A stretch of 64,000 nucleotides of DNA from Anthracocystis setariae (GCA_928724745.1 CAKMXJ010000001.1:124001-188000), one strand, 5' to 3'. Positions 30,584 to 41,895 are shown, counted from the first letter of the stretch. Made by a program: numbers and translations. Notes: a model not told the origin generated them from the sequence alone.

Positions 30584-31200
30584 GCTATGCTATGCTTGAG
30601 ACTCGGAGAAGAATGTTTTCGGATGCGCCGAGGCGAGGCGTGTATCGGGAATGTTTCAAAGCAAGCCGCTGGTTATGCGAGCCGATAGGGTGAATGTGAC
30701 CATGAGCTGGTAGAGCTGACTGAGCAGAGGAAGCTGCGAATGGAACCGCTTCTGAGGCAGAGGGGCAGCTTTGTGCTAGCGAGAAGGATGGCAAGAGGAG
30801 TAGACTGTGACAATGGTGATGAGCGAGCAAGTTGGTCGCTGGCAGATGGAGCGAGCCGTGCAGATGAAGCGCCGTCGCTCGAGAGCTGAAGCCGTGATGG
30901 ACGCGGGGTAGCAGGATGTCAGGCGACCTTGAGCGATAAAAAAAAAAAAACTGGGTGAAGACGAGAGACGCCGATGTATGTTTAGTAGACGACGGCGAGG
31001 TTGAGGTTGAAGCTAGGCAATAGTACGGTCGAATCGAAGTGAGATGATGGAGGAAGAGAAAGGTTTGGTCCGATGGAGACGGGGAGGGAATGTGGGGATG
31101 AGAGAGAGAGAGGGAGAGAGAGAGAGAGGGAGAGAGAGAGAGGGAGAGAGAGAGAGGAGCAGTTAAGTGGTTCAGATGGAGGAGCAACCGAGCCACCTTA
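30584..31200 (-). promoter_or_regulatory. CT-rich upstream leader/promoter of the bHLH gene
   Basis: Read on the minus strand this is strongly pyrimidine-rich, with CT repeats (GA-rich on + at 31100-31158) and a T run (A run on + at 30938-30950). Long CT-rich 5' leaders are typical of fungal regulatory genes. A frame of about 200 codons runs through it, but its composition is just the CT repeat and it shows no domain. Confidence 0.45.
31100..31158. repeat. GA/CT microsatellite
   Basis: AG dinucleotides interrupted at regular intervals by GGG, about 60 bases, in the likely leader or promoter of the bHLH gene. Confidence 0.85.
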
Positions 31201-34200
31201 CTGGTGAGTGCAATTGAACGCTGTGCACCACACCAGCATTTGACTCCTCAGAAATGTTTCAGCCAAAGCATGCAAGTCGCTGCTCCTCTGTACTGCATCG
31301 CTTCCCTCCGAGCCCATCCAAAATTATTTTTAATTGATAAATAAAAAATAAAAACAAGATAGCAAATTTCGAATGCCCGGGTGGTGCTTTGAGAAAGTGC
31401 CGGGTTGGATGCTTGCCTACACCCGGAACCTCCGCTAGAGCGCTTCAGTGTAGGGAACCCATCGACCATCGACCATCGACTTTCGACCTTGCATCTTGGA
31501 TCTCGGACCTTGGACCATTACCTGACAGCATCCATGAGTTGCTCAAAGTCGCTCAGAATCACAAATAAATAGACAGGTGTTTGCCCTCAAGACACGGCGT
31601 AGCCTAGTAGCCGGCATCGCGGGAGCCGGAGGGTTGGCTGCACACAACTAAGTGCTCAAAGCTAATTCAGATGAGAGGCGACGACAAACAAACACAGTTA
31701 CAGGTCAGAGCGGATTGCGATCCTCAAGTGAAATGCAGCGACAACGAGGGACCATGCCAGGTTCGAGCGCTAAGCAAGGCCGCAGATGCCTGCTGTACCT
31801 TGCGACAAGTCAGTCAGACAGTAGGGCGGAGCAATTCAAAGTGCGATCGCCTCTCATGATGCAGCTTCAGAAACCGCAACGGTGCTAAACAACAAAAAAA
31901 GGAATGTCGGGGATTTTGTGAGCGGAGTAGCGCCTACGCTGGACAACTCGAATCGACAAGCGACGTAAACAGCCTAGAGCTCAGCTAGCGCTTCTCTTGC
32001 TTTTGATTTCTCCCCTCGCGACGCTGCTTTTGAGCAAGCCGGAACTGAGGCTACTGCCATTTTGAGAAGCGCGGCCGAACCAAGACCAAACTACCTAAGT
32101 GGCCTCACCACATATCGATCTGTCCCTTCTCAAACGGCGACGAAGGGCTCGGAAGGGTTGCAAACAGTGTTCAGGTGTATGCACAGTGCGGTACTGTACT
32201 GTACTGTACTGTACTGTACAGTATGTAGCACATATAACCCTCTTGTGAGTATTTAGAGCAGGCTCGTTATGACGTCTGAATTGATTGTAGGAACAAATGC
32301 AATGTCGGCAAAGGTCATGGCCATACTTCTTACAACCAAGTTATGGCCGCCATCTCCTTTGTGACTGATACTGTAGCGACAATCGAGACATTGAACAGCG
32401 GGGAAAAGGGACTTGTCGAGTTCTGGTTGCGGGGAAGCAGAGAGCGATGACATCGGAATCGTAGAAATCTTGAGCTGGCCGAGGTTACCACCGACAAAAT
32501 CAAACAGCACTGTACTCAACTTAGAAGGGATGCACATCCGGACTGTTGCTCCCGCCGAGCTGCACCTGCAGCACTGAGACACACAAATGCAAATTCCGCA
32601 GGCTCGCTTACGCCTACACACCATGTTCTGACTCGAAACTGGCACTGTCCGCTTCGCCCACCACGACCTGAACACGGCACCTGGAATGCAGGCTTGGGAG
32701 GAGAATGAGAAGCTTTGCCTGGTTGGGCGAGAAGAGCACCTCGCTATACAGGACTGTACCATGCTATACTGTATCAACCACCTTTCGGATATGCTCGTAC
32801 AGTAGCGCGCTGCTCTAGCCGAAGCCGCAACCGAATTTTGCGACCATCGGTCGGGTGAGATCGGTGGACGATGGCTTGCACTTGGCTCCTTGATGCCAGA
32901 CAAAGCCATGCTAGACCAAAGCATCAATTCGGTATCGACACGACATGCGTCTAGATGACTGAGTCATTCCATCACCACCTCGGTACCACAATGATTGAAA
33001 CTTCTTCTCCACGACCGAGGCAGCAACGCAGAAATACAGTAAAGTATGTCGTCTGTGCGGGGGTGGTAAGGTGGGGATCGATATGGAGTCGTAGCCGATC
33101 ATTGCAGCGACAAATCAATTAAATATTCGCGTGAAATGCAGTCGTGCAGCCAACGACCAGCAACTCGGCTAATTAAGGGCGGCTCCCAAACAGAAGAACC
33201 GTACTGCAGGGCATGGCGAAGCCACATCAACGTGCTCTCTCACTCGATTTGGCTTTCTCGGCTTGACGTTACAGGCCACCTCATCATTATTGACAGAATT
33301 GCCTTGGCTTGGACCTTGGCAACTCTTGACGTACTGTACAGTAGCCTGATCGTGGGTTCAGAGACTGGCTTCGAGCTGCCTCATTCCAGACGCGCCTGTC
33401 AAACCTAAAATCAGTTGCGGGTGACATGTGCTCTCTCTCTCTTTCTCTTTCCCTTTCTCTCTCCTGATCGATCTGTGACTAGATCAGGTTGCAGGATTCG
33501 CTCCGATCTGGCACAATTGGCGCCATCCTTGATCTGTTCACAAGAGCTTAACGACACGACCGCAGTACGCTCGCCGATCAAGATGCCCTGCAGCTTGCTT
33601 TAAATTAACGCTCACCGACAGCCATGGTTTCAAGCCATCCCGTCGGATCTTGCCTCCGTCTTGGCTTTGGTACAGTACAGTATGTTTCGCAGCAAACAAC
33701 ATTTGCTCCATCCCCTGATGCGAAGCCATCTTCATGCTGGCGATGACCACATATGTAATGCAACCCAATCCGATGCGAACTTGCGTTGCTTCATCATGTG
33801 CCACACGGCAAACTTGAAATGCAACCGGCCCAATAGTGCGACCCAAAACAAGGTTCATACTACTGTTCTGTGTTGTAAGACACTCCCGCCGATAAGCAGC
33901 TTGATATCATGGCGCCTCGACATTGCAGATGACTTGGAATTTCAAAAGCACGAGTCTCTCTTCAGACCGAACAAGTCGCTGCCTTCATGCTGTAATTACG
34001 GCAAGTCTCAGAGTAAAGTAAAGTTGGTTCATGGCACACACACTCACACACACTCAAGCCGTCAAGGCGATCGTTTCGGCTGCGGGGGGAATTCGCGCGT
34101 GTCGAGTAGCTACGTCATGCGAACATGCCCACGTCACCAAGCACTATGATACTTCAGTTGTTTTGCTCTACAACTATAATTAATACCTATATCGTTGATG

Positions 34201-35445
34201 CGGAGCCCAAACAGTCGAGGCGAGGCGTGACCCCATCACCTGGCCAATTATGGCATGGACGATTTTTGGTGTTCCGACCATGTGCGCTAAGATGTGTTTC
34301 GGACATTGTTCTTGACTCGCAGCCCCAGCTAGCGAACATCGCCTGACCTACAGTACCGACTTACAGAAACTGACCCTTTGACTGTCCTCGTTCGTCCAAT
34401 CCCACTTGCTGTTCCTTGAGCCTCCCCTAAGCTTTAATTCTGCCAGTGCAGCTGTGTCAGTTGCAACAATCATGCTGGGCCTGGGCAAGTCTCGAGCATG
34501 GTCACACGAACAAGGCTCAAGTCGTACTCCGCCCTTTGCGCGTCTCTGCTCCCATCACCGCCAAACTAAGCTCGTCTCATCTCTCTCTCTACGCATGATC
34601 CTCTCAATCTTCCCATGTGCTTCATGTCGGAGTCCAAACAAAGGCCCCCATGAGAACGCGGATCGTCACACCACGAGCTCAAAAGTTCCCATCCCTCGCT
34701 CTCACCTTGTCAACCGTGATCGACTTTTCCCCCTTCGTGGGAAACAAACCCCGTGCATGAACCAATCCACAACGCACAAGTGAAAAGTTCAGAAACATCG
34801 AGTTCATCGTATCGTTCAGCTGACCACCATTTGTTCCATGCTTTGCTCTGATGACATCGATGTGCTTTGCTGTACTTGGTCTACCCTCGCAAACGGCGTT
34901 GATTGACCTCACGTGTATGTGCTGCCCAAGCTTACAAAGTTTCATTCCGCCTATTCGCTTACGGGGCGGTGCATGATGCGCTTGTCCTTGCGGAGTTGAC
35001 TTCCAGGTACACAAATCCGGTCATAACCTCACCATCACCAATACACCACATTCACACACACTACCGACACAGCATAGCATTCTCATTCTGTCTCGTTTCT
35101 TGTACACCCAGATTTTGGAGCTTCAGTGTCGGTTCCCTGACACCAATGTTTGAGCTATACAAGCCTATAGTGAGCGAGGCTCGACGCTGATGGCGTCGCA
35201 AGAGCCAAGTGTAGCCTTGAAGGCAGTTGCTGTGGCTCGACGTCACCATGTCAGGCTCATGCTCGAGATCACAAATTCCCGAATTTGAGATTGTTGATAT
35301 GCTCAGATCTCACAAATATGCTTTTTGTCGCACGTGACGGCATGTGTTACTTTTGGACCAAAGCATTCGCTTCTTCTTCTGGCACAGGTCCCTACACCCT
35401 TTCCCTGCATCCCTATCACGATCCGGCACCACAGAACTCACCAAG
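31201..35445. other. Gene desert between the bHLH gene and ERG8
   Basis: About 4.2 kb without a recognisable gene on either strand. It holds an AT-rich patch (31319-31360), a GTACT pentamer array (32191-32224), other GTACTGTA motifs (33331-33343, 33670-33682), a CT-rich tract (33428-33463) and an AC repeat near 34037-34053. The last few hundred bases are presumably the ERG8 promoter. Noncoding RNA genes cannot be excluded by reading alone. Confidence 0.55.
32191..32224. repeat. (GTACT)n pentanucleotide array
   Basis: Five perfect GTACT units followed by GTACAGTA, so the array both begins and ends inside the palindrome-like motif found scattered through the intergenic DNA. Confidence 0.9.
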
Positions 35446-37338
35446 ATGGCAGCACACAGCCTTCGCCAAACAACCGTATCGGCTCCAGGAAAGGTGCTTG
35501 TAGCCGGCGGCTACCTTGTCCTCGACCCAGCCTACCCTGGTCTCGTCATTTCGACTTCGTCGCGCTTCTACTGCCATGCTCGTTCCAACACCTCTTCAAC
35601 TTCCCCACAGCAATCTGGATCCCAAGGCTGCTTGATCACTGTCGAATCTCCGCAATTTGTTGATGCTGTCTGGGTCTACCGAGCTTCTTCGCTGCCAGCA
35701 TCGCCAGGTCCAGAGGGAGAGTCACAGCAGCACTGGATTCTTGAGCAAATCGCACAATCAAGGGAGAAGGCTGGTCGCAATCCCTTTGTCTCCCTGGCCC
35801 TCGCTTACACGTTCCGACTCGCTGCAGAGCTGAAAGGCTCCGATCAGCTTGATTCCCTTCTCCGCCGCACATCGTCACAGGGCATTCACATCACCGTCGC
35901 CGCCGACAATGACTTCTACTCTCAACGCGATACTCTCAACCTCCCCGAAGGAACTGCGCCATCCGTAGATCAGCTCAAAGGACTTCCACCCTTCTCCGCT
36001 CAGAAATGTCGCATCGGCGATGTGCACAAGACTGGTCTCGGTTCCAGCGCAGCCATGACCACTTCCTTGGTCGCTTGCTTCCTCCTCCATCTACAGGCTG
36101 TGATTCCCAGCGGATCCAGGACGTTGGAGACCGAGGACCTGGCATTGATACATAATCTAGCACAGCTTGCGCATTGTGCAGCACAAGGCAAGATCGGCTC
36201 AGGCTTCGATGTCAGTGCTGCCATCTGGGGCAGCCAGCTCTACCGACGCTTCGAGCCAAAGGTGCTGCAAGCGTGCCTCGATGAGGGCGAAAAGGTTCCA
36301 ACTGAAGGAGAGGAGTCGCAAGAGCAACGCGACGCTCGCATCGCAGCGAGGATACCACTATTGCCTGTTTTGGATCCCTACAATCCGCTGTGGAAAGCGT
36401 CACCGCTCTTTGAGACCGTCACCGGTAGCGCAAGCTCAACGGCAACCGAGGCACTCTCGATCTCGGATGACCAACACGACGTCGCCAAGCCAGCAGCCCT
36501 TCAGCTTCCACCTGGGCTCGACCTCCTTCTCGCCGATGTCGATGCCGGCTCCAACACCCCCAGTCTCGTTTCCAAGGTACTTGCGTGGCGCAAAGCCAAG
36601 CCAGAGTGGGCTCAGCAGTTGTACAATGTCATCGCGGCGTCCAACCAAAGCCTCGCAGACGGTCTCCTCCGCCTGCGACTCCTCCATGCATCGGACTCAG
36701 CTGCCTACGAAGAGCATGTCGATACTGCAGCTGCGAAACTCTCGACAGCATGGGATGCGGTGCTGAAAACTGTGCCTCTCGATGGAGAATCTGGACTTGA
36801 AGTGGACGTGCGTGTCACGCCACGATCCGTGCTTCAAGCGCTGATTGATGTGCGCAACAGCCTCCGCTCGATCCGTGCAGGGATGCGTGAGCTCGGTCAG
36901 CGTGCTGGTGTACCCATCGAGCCGCCCGAGATCGGGTCGCTCATCAAGAAGATCAGCGACGAGATACCCGGTGTCGTTGGCGGCAGTATTCCGGGAGCAG
37001 GTGGTTTCGATGCATTTTACATCATCTATCTCAAGAGCAACGACAGTCCGCGAGAGCTCAGCCAACTGTTTGCGCAGATTCTCAAGGTCAAGGAGGAGGC
37101 TGAGTCGACACTGACCCTCGGTCCACTCCTGTCCCGTGCTGGTGGAGCGAAGAGCACGAGCGATACGAAGGAGGATGTAGCCGCTGAGAAGGACCGAGTG
37201 GTTTCGCAACTTCTGCAGAAGTTGAAGGCAACGGAGCATGCCGGCGAGGACTTCGGGCTGTGTCTGGAGTCTGTTGACAATGTCAAAGGGCTCAAGGAGG
37301 CACTTGAGCGAGGAAGCCTTTTCAATACAAAAGAGTAA
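35446..37338 (+). CDS. ERG8: Phosphomevalonate kinase
   Basis: 630 residues from the ATG at 35446. The frame is open for 34 more codons upstream without an ATG, and the conserved start begins right after the chosen Met. Ordered GHMP-kinase motifs: VSAPGKVLVAGGYLVLD at about 11-27, the glycine-rich ATP loop KTGLGSSAAMTTSLV at about 195-209, GSGFDVSAAIWGS shortly after, the Erg8-specific DVDAGSNTPSLVSKVLAW, and GAGGFDAFYII near 516-526. The enzyme phosphorylates mevalonate-5-phosphate to the diphosphate in the mevalonate pathway feeding ergosterol, dolichol and prenyl groups, in the cytosol or peroxisome. The fungal enzyme is usually 430-500 residues; this one is longer because of inserts such as a Ser/Thr/Gln stretch near residue 50 and an Ala/Lys/Glu segment before the C-terminus. 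No intron is needed. Confidence 0.95.
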   Translation: MAAHSLRQTTVSAPGKVLVAGGYLVLDPAYPGLVISTSSRFYCHARSNTSSTSPQQSGSQGCLITVESPQFVDAVWVYRASSLPASPGPEGESQQHWILEQIAQSREKAGRNPFVSLALAYTFRLAAELKGSDQLDSLLRRTSSQGIHITVAADNDFYSQRDTLNLPEGTAPSVDQLKGLPPFSAQKCRIGDVHKTGLGSSAAMTTSLVACFLLHLQAVIPSGSRTLETEDLALIHNLAQLAHCAAQGKIGSGFDVSAAIWGSQLYRRFEPKVLQACLDEGEKVPTEGEESQEQRDARIAARIPLLPVLDPYNPLWKASPLFETVTGSASSTATEALSISDDQHDVAKPAALQLPPGLDLLLADVDAGSNTPSLVSKVLAWRKAKPEWAQQLYNVIAASNQSLADGLLRLRLLHASDSAAYEEHVDTAAAKLSTAWDAVLKTVPLDGESGLEVDVRVTPRSVLQALIDVRNSLRSIRAGMRELGQRAGVPIEPPEIGSLIKKISDEIPGVVGGSIPGAGGFDAFYIIYLKSNDSPRELSQLFAQILKVKEEAESTLTLGPLLSRAGGAKSTSDTKEDVAAEKDRVVSQLLQKLKATEHAGEDFGLCLESVDNVKGLKEALERGSLFNTKE

Positions 37339-37635
37339 GAGATACCCTGCAATCAAAAGTACCATCTCATCGACCTCGTGCAATGCGTTTTGTATGAAAG
37401 AGAGCATGTGCAGCTAGCTGTAGTAGTTTGTGTCGAGAAACGCTGCTTTTGCCAAGACGCGTTGCGTAAATTGCTGCGCAGGGATCTTGCGAGTGTGAGT
37501 GTTGGTCTCTGAACCCTGCGCCAAGGAAATCGTGCTTTCTCTGTGCAGAGTGCATGCTGCCCTTCTTCTTGCTTGCCTATCACAAAGCAAATATACACTG
37601 CTTCTGCCTTTCATGCTACATGGTTACGACGAGCG

Positions 37636-40600
37636 ATGAGGGTCTCCGCCGCGCCCCCTTCAGCTCCTGACGTCCATTGCTCCGTCCTCGACCGACACTT
37701 CACAGACGTCGTCCCACTTCTCACCTTCATCCGGGAGCACTTTAACGTCGACCCCTCGGCCTCTTCCTCAAAACAGCTCTACACGCTCACAGACGAACAG
37801 TGGCATCATCTCAAAGGCACCCTTGTTGGCTTCAACACTCCACTACCGCCCCTTCCTCCGCTGACACCTTGCCCAAACACTCCGTTCTCGCGTAAAAGCA
37901 TCCACGAAGCGGTCCAGGAAGCCCAGCTTCAACTACTTGCCCTCTCGTCCTCCACTCGAGACGCTTACGCCAATGTCATCCTCAAGGGCTATCGTCGCCC
38001 CGACGATCGGCTCGAATCTTTCCGCATCACTTCGACTGGTCGACCGGGGCTGATCAATTTGTATCCCAACTCAATGGTAACCGCACTGGTGCTGAACAGA
38101 GAGTGGCGTTGGGTGTTTGACAGGATAGGCGCCGAGAGGTTTGTATGGCTTCTGGTATATGCAAATGTCTTCGTGCCGCTTCTTGGAGAAGGCAGAGATG
38201 GCAGCTGCTTTGTACAACTCACCGGCACTGCATTGAGCGAACAGAGAAGCTCGAGTCTGGACGATCATGCTAAACGCCTGTCTCTCAAAGGAGCACGCAC
38301 CGCTGCGACGGTAGATCCAGGGATTGCAGGCGACGCTGTTCCAACACTAGCGCTTGGCAAACGGAGACGAGAATTCGATCGAGTAGACTCGCGCATCAGC
38401 ACACGTTCCGCCGCCTCAGGCCCTGACCTCGACGCCACACAAACTCGAATAACAAAGGCGCCTTCCAAACAGGCCACGATGAATCGAAAGCCATCGGAAA
38501 TCGTCATTGTGCGAAGCCGAATGTTCTACGCTCGGTGCTCGCGCGACAAGACCGGCCGAGTACAGGTGGGACTTCCTTCCGTACATGTGCTGCCCCGCTC
38601 TGCTAATCCCAAGGAGCTGGACAAGACGCTTCCGAGTTCCTCCTTTTCCTCGTCGGTTCAAAATCGCTCCTCCGCCGTGGCTGGAGTAGATGTGAAACAC
38701 AACCTCACCTGCCAGGACCAGAGGTTCCGCGAGCGTCGAGCAAGACACCTCGCCAAGTATGTGTTCCCGCGTCAATTTGGGCTGCACAACGTTTTCACCA
38801 GCGCAAGGGAGTGGGACACGACTACGCAGCCGTTCCGCGATTATACTGTGCGAGAGGTGGAGATCAAGGGTTTGGGGGCCAAGAGGACGCCAAAAGCACT
38901 CAAGCAGGTGGTTCCCGTGTTGCTCAAGATCGTAAAGCGACATGATAAGCTCAACTATAGGGCTCTGTTGGCAAGATGCTGTCCCTCCAGGGTGCCCAAA
39001 GGCAGGCTGACTGAGGAGGATAGGCAGCAGATCGTGCAGGATCTGGCTGAAGTGGAAACGTTGAAGCCAGGTATGCGTCAAGATGAAGCTACGCAACCGA
39101 TAGGAACGGACGGGACACCGCGCAAAGCGCTAGCTGCATCGACTCAGACGAATGTTCAAACATCGCAGCTTCAGACTTTGAAGCCAATCAACAAGGCCAG
39201 GACCGCATTCGAATTGCCCACGCCGCCCATGCGCAAACCTCGGTACACCAACTACGCAGTACCCACCACTGGCCAGGTGGTGCACTTTGTCACGCTCACG
39301 CTCAAATCCCTCCTACCACGCGATCTCTTCGGCTCGCTGCACAACCAAAATCTGATCCTCTCCACCATCGCCTCGTTCGTTCGCCTACGTCGGTACGAGT
39401 CTTTCAATCTGCACCAGATCGCGCAATCGTTCCGCTTCACCGACGTTGACTGGGCTTCGCCTTCTCGTTCTCGAAGAGTGTCTCGTCAGGAAGCCGAGAC
39501 ACGAAAACAGCTCGTTCTTGAACTGCTCTACTGGATCTTCGACGGGCTCGTCATGCCTCTGCTTCGGACGACATTCTACATCACAGAGACAGCGGCGTAT
39601 CGGAACAAGGTGTTGTATTTCAGACAGGACGATTGGCATGTTCTGTCCAAACCTGTGCTGGGGCAGTTGAAGGAGATGATCTTCGAGCCCGTGACGAGGG
39701 CAGAGGCGCTTTCGATGATGTCGTCGAGAAAGTTGGGGTACAGTCATGTCAGGTTGTTGCCCAAGGAGACCGGGGTGCGGCCGATTGTGAATTTGAGGAG
39801 GAGGAGCACGAAGCAGGTTCATGGCGAGCAGCAGGCGTCGCAGGAGGCCGGGAAGAGGGGTAGGGGTAGGGGTGGGGTGATGACGAGTGCAAAGCAGAAA
39901 CGTGAGTCGCTGATGCTGGGTCAGTCGATCAACTACATCCTCCAGTCGGTATTCCATGTTCTGACGTACGAGAAGAGCAGATTGCTGACCGGCGAAAACG
40001 ATGAGGAGGGTGGTATGTTGAGCAGTTCGGTATTTGGTCCGAACGAGATCTATACGCTCCTGAAGGGCTTCAAGCAAACGCAGTTGCAAAGCCGATCCTT
40101 CAACTACAGCTCGATGTCGAAAGCGAATGGCCGGCAGAGCAAGGGGAGTGTGGGGCCGGGAGGAAAGAAGCTCTACTTCATCAAGCTCGATATTCGGTGC
40201 GCATTCGACTCGATCGAGCAAACCAAGCTGCTGTCCATCATCTCTCGTATCCTCTCCAAGACTTCCGAGGCGGAGGCGGAAGACGAAGGGTATCGTATCC
40301 ATCGATTTGCCAAAGTCATGCCTTCCTCCGCAAACGCATCTTCAGGTGTCAAGAAGCAATTCGTTCGAATCGCACGTCCTGACACAACCCATCTCAACTT
40401 TTTCTCGCTCGCATCGTCCCTGTCCACCTCGCTGCACGACGTCGTGTTCGTCGACAATGTGACTTACCGATACGAGTCGACGTCGCTCATCCTGAAGCTG
40501 CTGCGACAGCATGTCGAGGAGAACCTGATCAAGATCGGCAAGGAGTTCTACCGCCAACGCGTGGGTATTCCGCAGGGGTCGAGTCTGTCGACTCTGCTGT

Positions 40601-41580
40601 GCAGTTTCTTCTATGCGGACATGGAGGCTAGCGATGCATTCCTGCAGAGTCTCACCAAAGGGGGGAAGGGGATGTTGATGCGATATACGGATGATTTCCT
40701 TCTCATTACTTCGAGCAAAAGGATTGCGACGAGGTTCTTTGAAACCATGAAGCGCGGACATCCAGAATACGGATGCTTCATCTCGCCCGAAAAGACGCTG
40801 ACCAATTTCGACCTTCTCGATACCACCGCTACTGCCAATCCGCTCGTTCCAAGGATCTACGCACACGAGTTTCCCTGGTGTGGTCTGACGATCAACACGC
40901 GCGATCTCGGTGTGTCGACAGATCTATCCCGCTACGCCGGAACCGATATCCGCGACACGCTCACCGTCGAGTACAGTCGAAAACCAGGTGTGGCACTCAT
41001 CGAGAAGATGGTCCAGAGCATCAAGTCGCGCTGTCACATCCTGTTTACCGATACAGCGTTGAATGGCGATCGTAGGGTGTATGCGAATGTGTACACGTGC
41101 TTCCTCGTCGCAGCGCTCAAGCTCACGGCGTACCTGAGCGAGTTGAGGAGGTTCAACGTGACGTTCTCCGCAGAATACCTGTTCAGGGCCATTGCGAGAG
41201 TGGTAAGGTTGACAAGTAGATACATCGGCAGTCGTGCCGCGAGTGCCATGGTCAAGCTGCAAGCAGGGAAGAGACGAAGCGGTAAAGGGAAGGGAAGGGG
41301 AAGAGGGTGGAGGGTGAGTTGTGCGGTTCAGCCTAAGAACGTTGACTGGCTCGGATACAAGGCGTTTCTGGTGCTAATAGCGGGTGGTGCGGTGAAGAGG
41401 GGCAAGGTGAGTCAAGCGAATAAGTGGTCTAACAGAAGCTTGGATAAGAGGACGAGGCAGGAGCTGGTCAGGATGCTCGAGGCGTACGTGAACAAAGAGA
41501 CTATGTCTGGGATTAGGAGAAAGATGTTCGGCATCGCTACAAGGACCCTTGAGGAAGCTCGAAAGTCACTAACGATCTAG
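37636..41580 (+). CDS. TERT: Telomerase reverse transcriptase
   Basis: 1314 residues from the first ATG at 37636 (the frame is open for 31 codons before it, without ATG). An N-terminal TEN-like domain covers about residues 90-215 (NVILKGYRR, EWRWVFDRIGAERFVWLLVY). RNA-binding motifs follow: FPRQFGLHNVF and the T motif around YWIFDGLVMPLLRTTFYITE. The RT domain has motif 1-2 (VRLLPKETGVRPIVNLRRR), motif A with Asp852 (FIKLDIRCAFDSI), motif B' (QRVGIPQGSSLSTLL, about 974-988), motif C with Asp1019-Asp1020 (MRYTDDFLLIT) and motif E (FPWCGLTIN). A long insertion containing a Gly/Arg-rich stretch separates motifs 2 and A, as TERT's IFD does. It copies the telomerase RNA template onto chromosome ends in the nucleus. 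All catalytic Asp residues are present. No intron is required. Confidence 0.96.
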   Translation: MRVSAAPPSAPDVHCSVLDRHFTDVVPLLTFIREHFNVDPSASSSKQLYTLTDEQWHHLKGTLVGFNTPLPPLPPLTPCPNTPFSRKSIHEAVQEAQLQLLALSSSTRDAYANVILKGYRRPDDRLESFRITSTGRPGLINLYPNSMVTALVLNREWRWVFDRIGAERFVWLLVYANVFVPLLGEGRDGSCFVQLTGTALSEQRSSSLDDHAKRLSLKGARTAATVDPGIAGDAVPTLALGKRRREFDRVDSRISTRSAASGPDLDATQTRITKAPSKQATMNRKPSEIVIVRSRMFYARCSRDKTGRVQVGLPSVHVLPRSANPKELDKTLPSSSFSSSVQNRSSAVAGVDVKHNLTCQDQRFRERRARHLAKYVFPRQFGLHNVFTSAREWDTTTQPFRDYTVREVEIKGLGAKRTPKALKQVVPVLLKIVKRHDKLNYRALLARCCPSRVPKGRLTEEDRQQIVQDLAEVETLKPGMRQDEATQPIGTDGTPRKALAASTQTNVQTSQLQTLKPINKARTAFELPTPPMRKPRYTNYAVPTTGQVVHFVTLTLKSLLPRDLFGSLHNQNLILSTIASFVRLRRYESFNLHQIAQSFRFTDVDWASPSRSRRVSRQEAETRKQLVLELLYWIFDGLVMPLLRTTFYITETAAYRNKVLYFRQDDWHVLSKPVLGQLKEMIFEPVTRAEALSMMSSRKLGYSHVRLLPKETGVRPIVNLRRRSTKQVHGEQQASQEAGKRGRGRGGVMTSAKQKRESLMLGQSINYILQSVFHVLTYEKSRLLTGENDEEGGMLSSSVFGPNEIYTLLKGFKQTQLQSRSFNYSSMSKANGRQSKGSVGPGGKKLYFIKLDIRCAFDSIEQTKLLSIISRILSKTSEAEAEDEGYRIHRFAKVMPSSANASSGVKKQFVRIARPDTTHLNFFSLASSLSTSLHDVVFVDNVTYRYESTSLILKLLRQHVEENLIKIGKEFYRQRVGIPQGSSLSTLLCSFFYADMEASDAFLQSLTKGGKGMLMRYTDDFLLITSSKRIATRFFETMKRGHPEYGCFISPEKTLTNFDLLDTTATANPLVPRIYAHEFPWCGLTINTRDLGVSTDLSRYAGTDIRDTLTVEYSRKPGVALIEKMVQSIKSRCHILFTDTALNGDRRVYANVYTCFLVAALKLTAYLSELRRFNVTFSAEYLFRAIARVVRLTSRYIGSRAASAMVKLQAGKRRSGKGKGRGRGWRVSCAVQPKNVDWLGYKAFLVLIAGGAVKRGKVSQANKWSNRSLDKRTRQELVRMLEAYVNKETMSGIRRKMFGIATRTLEEARKSLTI

Positions 41581-41895
41581 CATAGATGCCCTAGGCACAA
41601 CAATACTCCTATCGTAAATATCTGACAGGTTCGTAACCATGTCGATCGTTGCATGTTTGATGAATTGGCGTGGGTGCGGAATTTCGTTGTGAGATCCTGA
41701 TTTGCATGCGGGTTTCCGAATTTCTTTTTCCCAGAAGCTGCAAATTCGACCTCCACCCTATAAAGCTTGGGTTTCGGAAGCTTTAGAGACCAACACTTTG
41801 CTTCCAACACTTTTCTTGCTCCAACACCGCCATCTGCACCGAGCCTGCACGCAAGACCATGTGCGTCGCCTAGCTGACACCGAGCAAAAAAAACT
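41581..41895. other. Intergenic, TERT to CDK gene
   Basis: About 315 bases including the TERT 3' end and the promoter of the co-oriented kinase gene. It holds a TATA-like sequence at 41759. Confidence 0.6.
41759..41764 (+). promoter_or_regulatory. TATA-like box of the CDK gene
   Basis: TATAAA sits 132 bases before the ATG at 41896, in a position suitable for a core promoter. Single-motif evidence only. Confidence 0.35.

Noticed and set aside
30585..31196. 203-codon minus-strand frame upstream of the bHLH gene
   Set aside because: Its Leu/Ser/His-rich sequence is a direct product of the CT repeat; it is better read as leader or promoter.
32253..32927. 224-codon minus-strand frame in the gene desert
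   Set aside because: It has several cysteines but no pattern I can assign, includes the GTACTG-type intergenic motif, and lacks supporting context. Transcript data could revive it.
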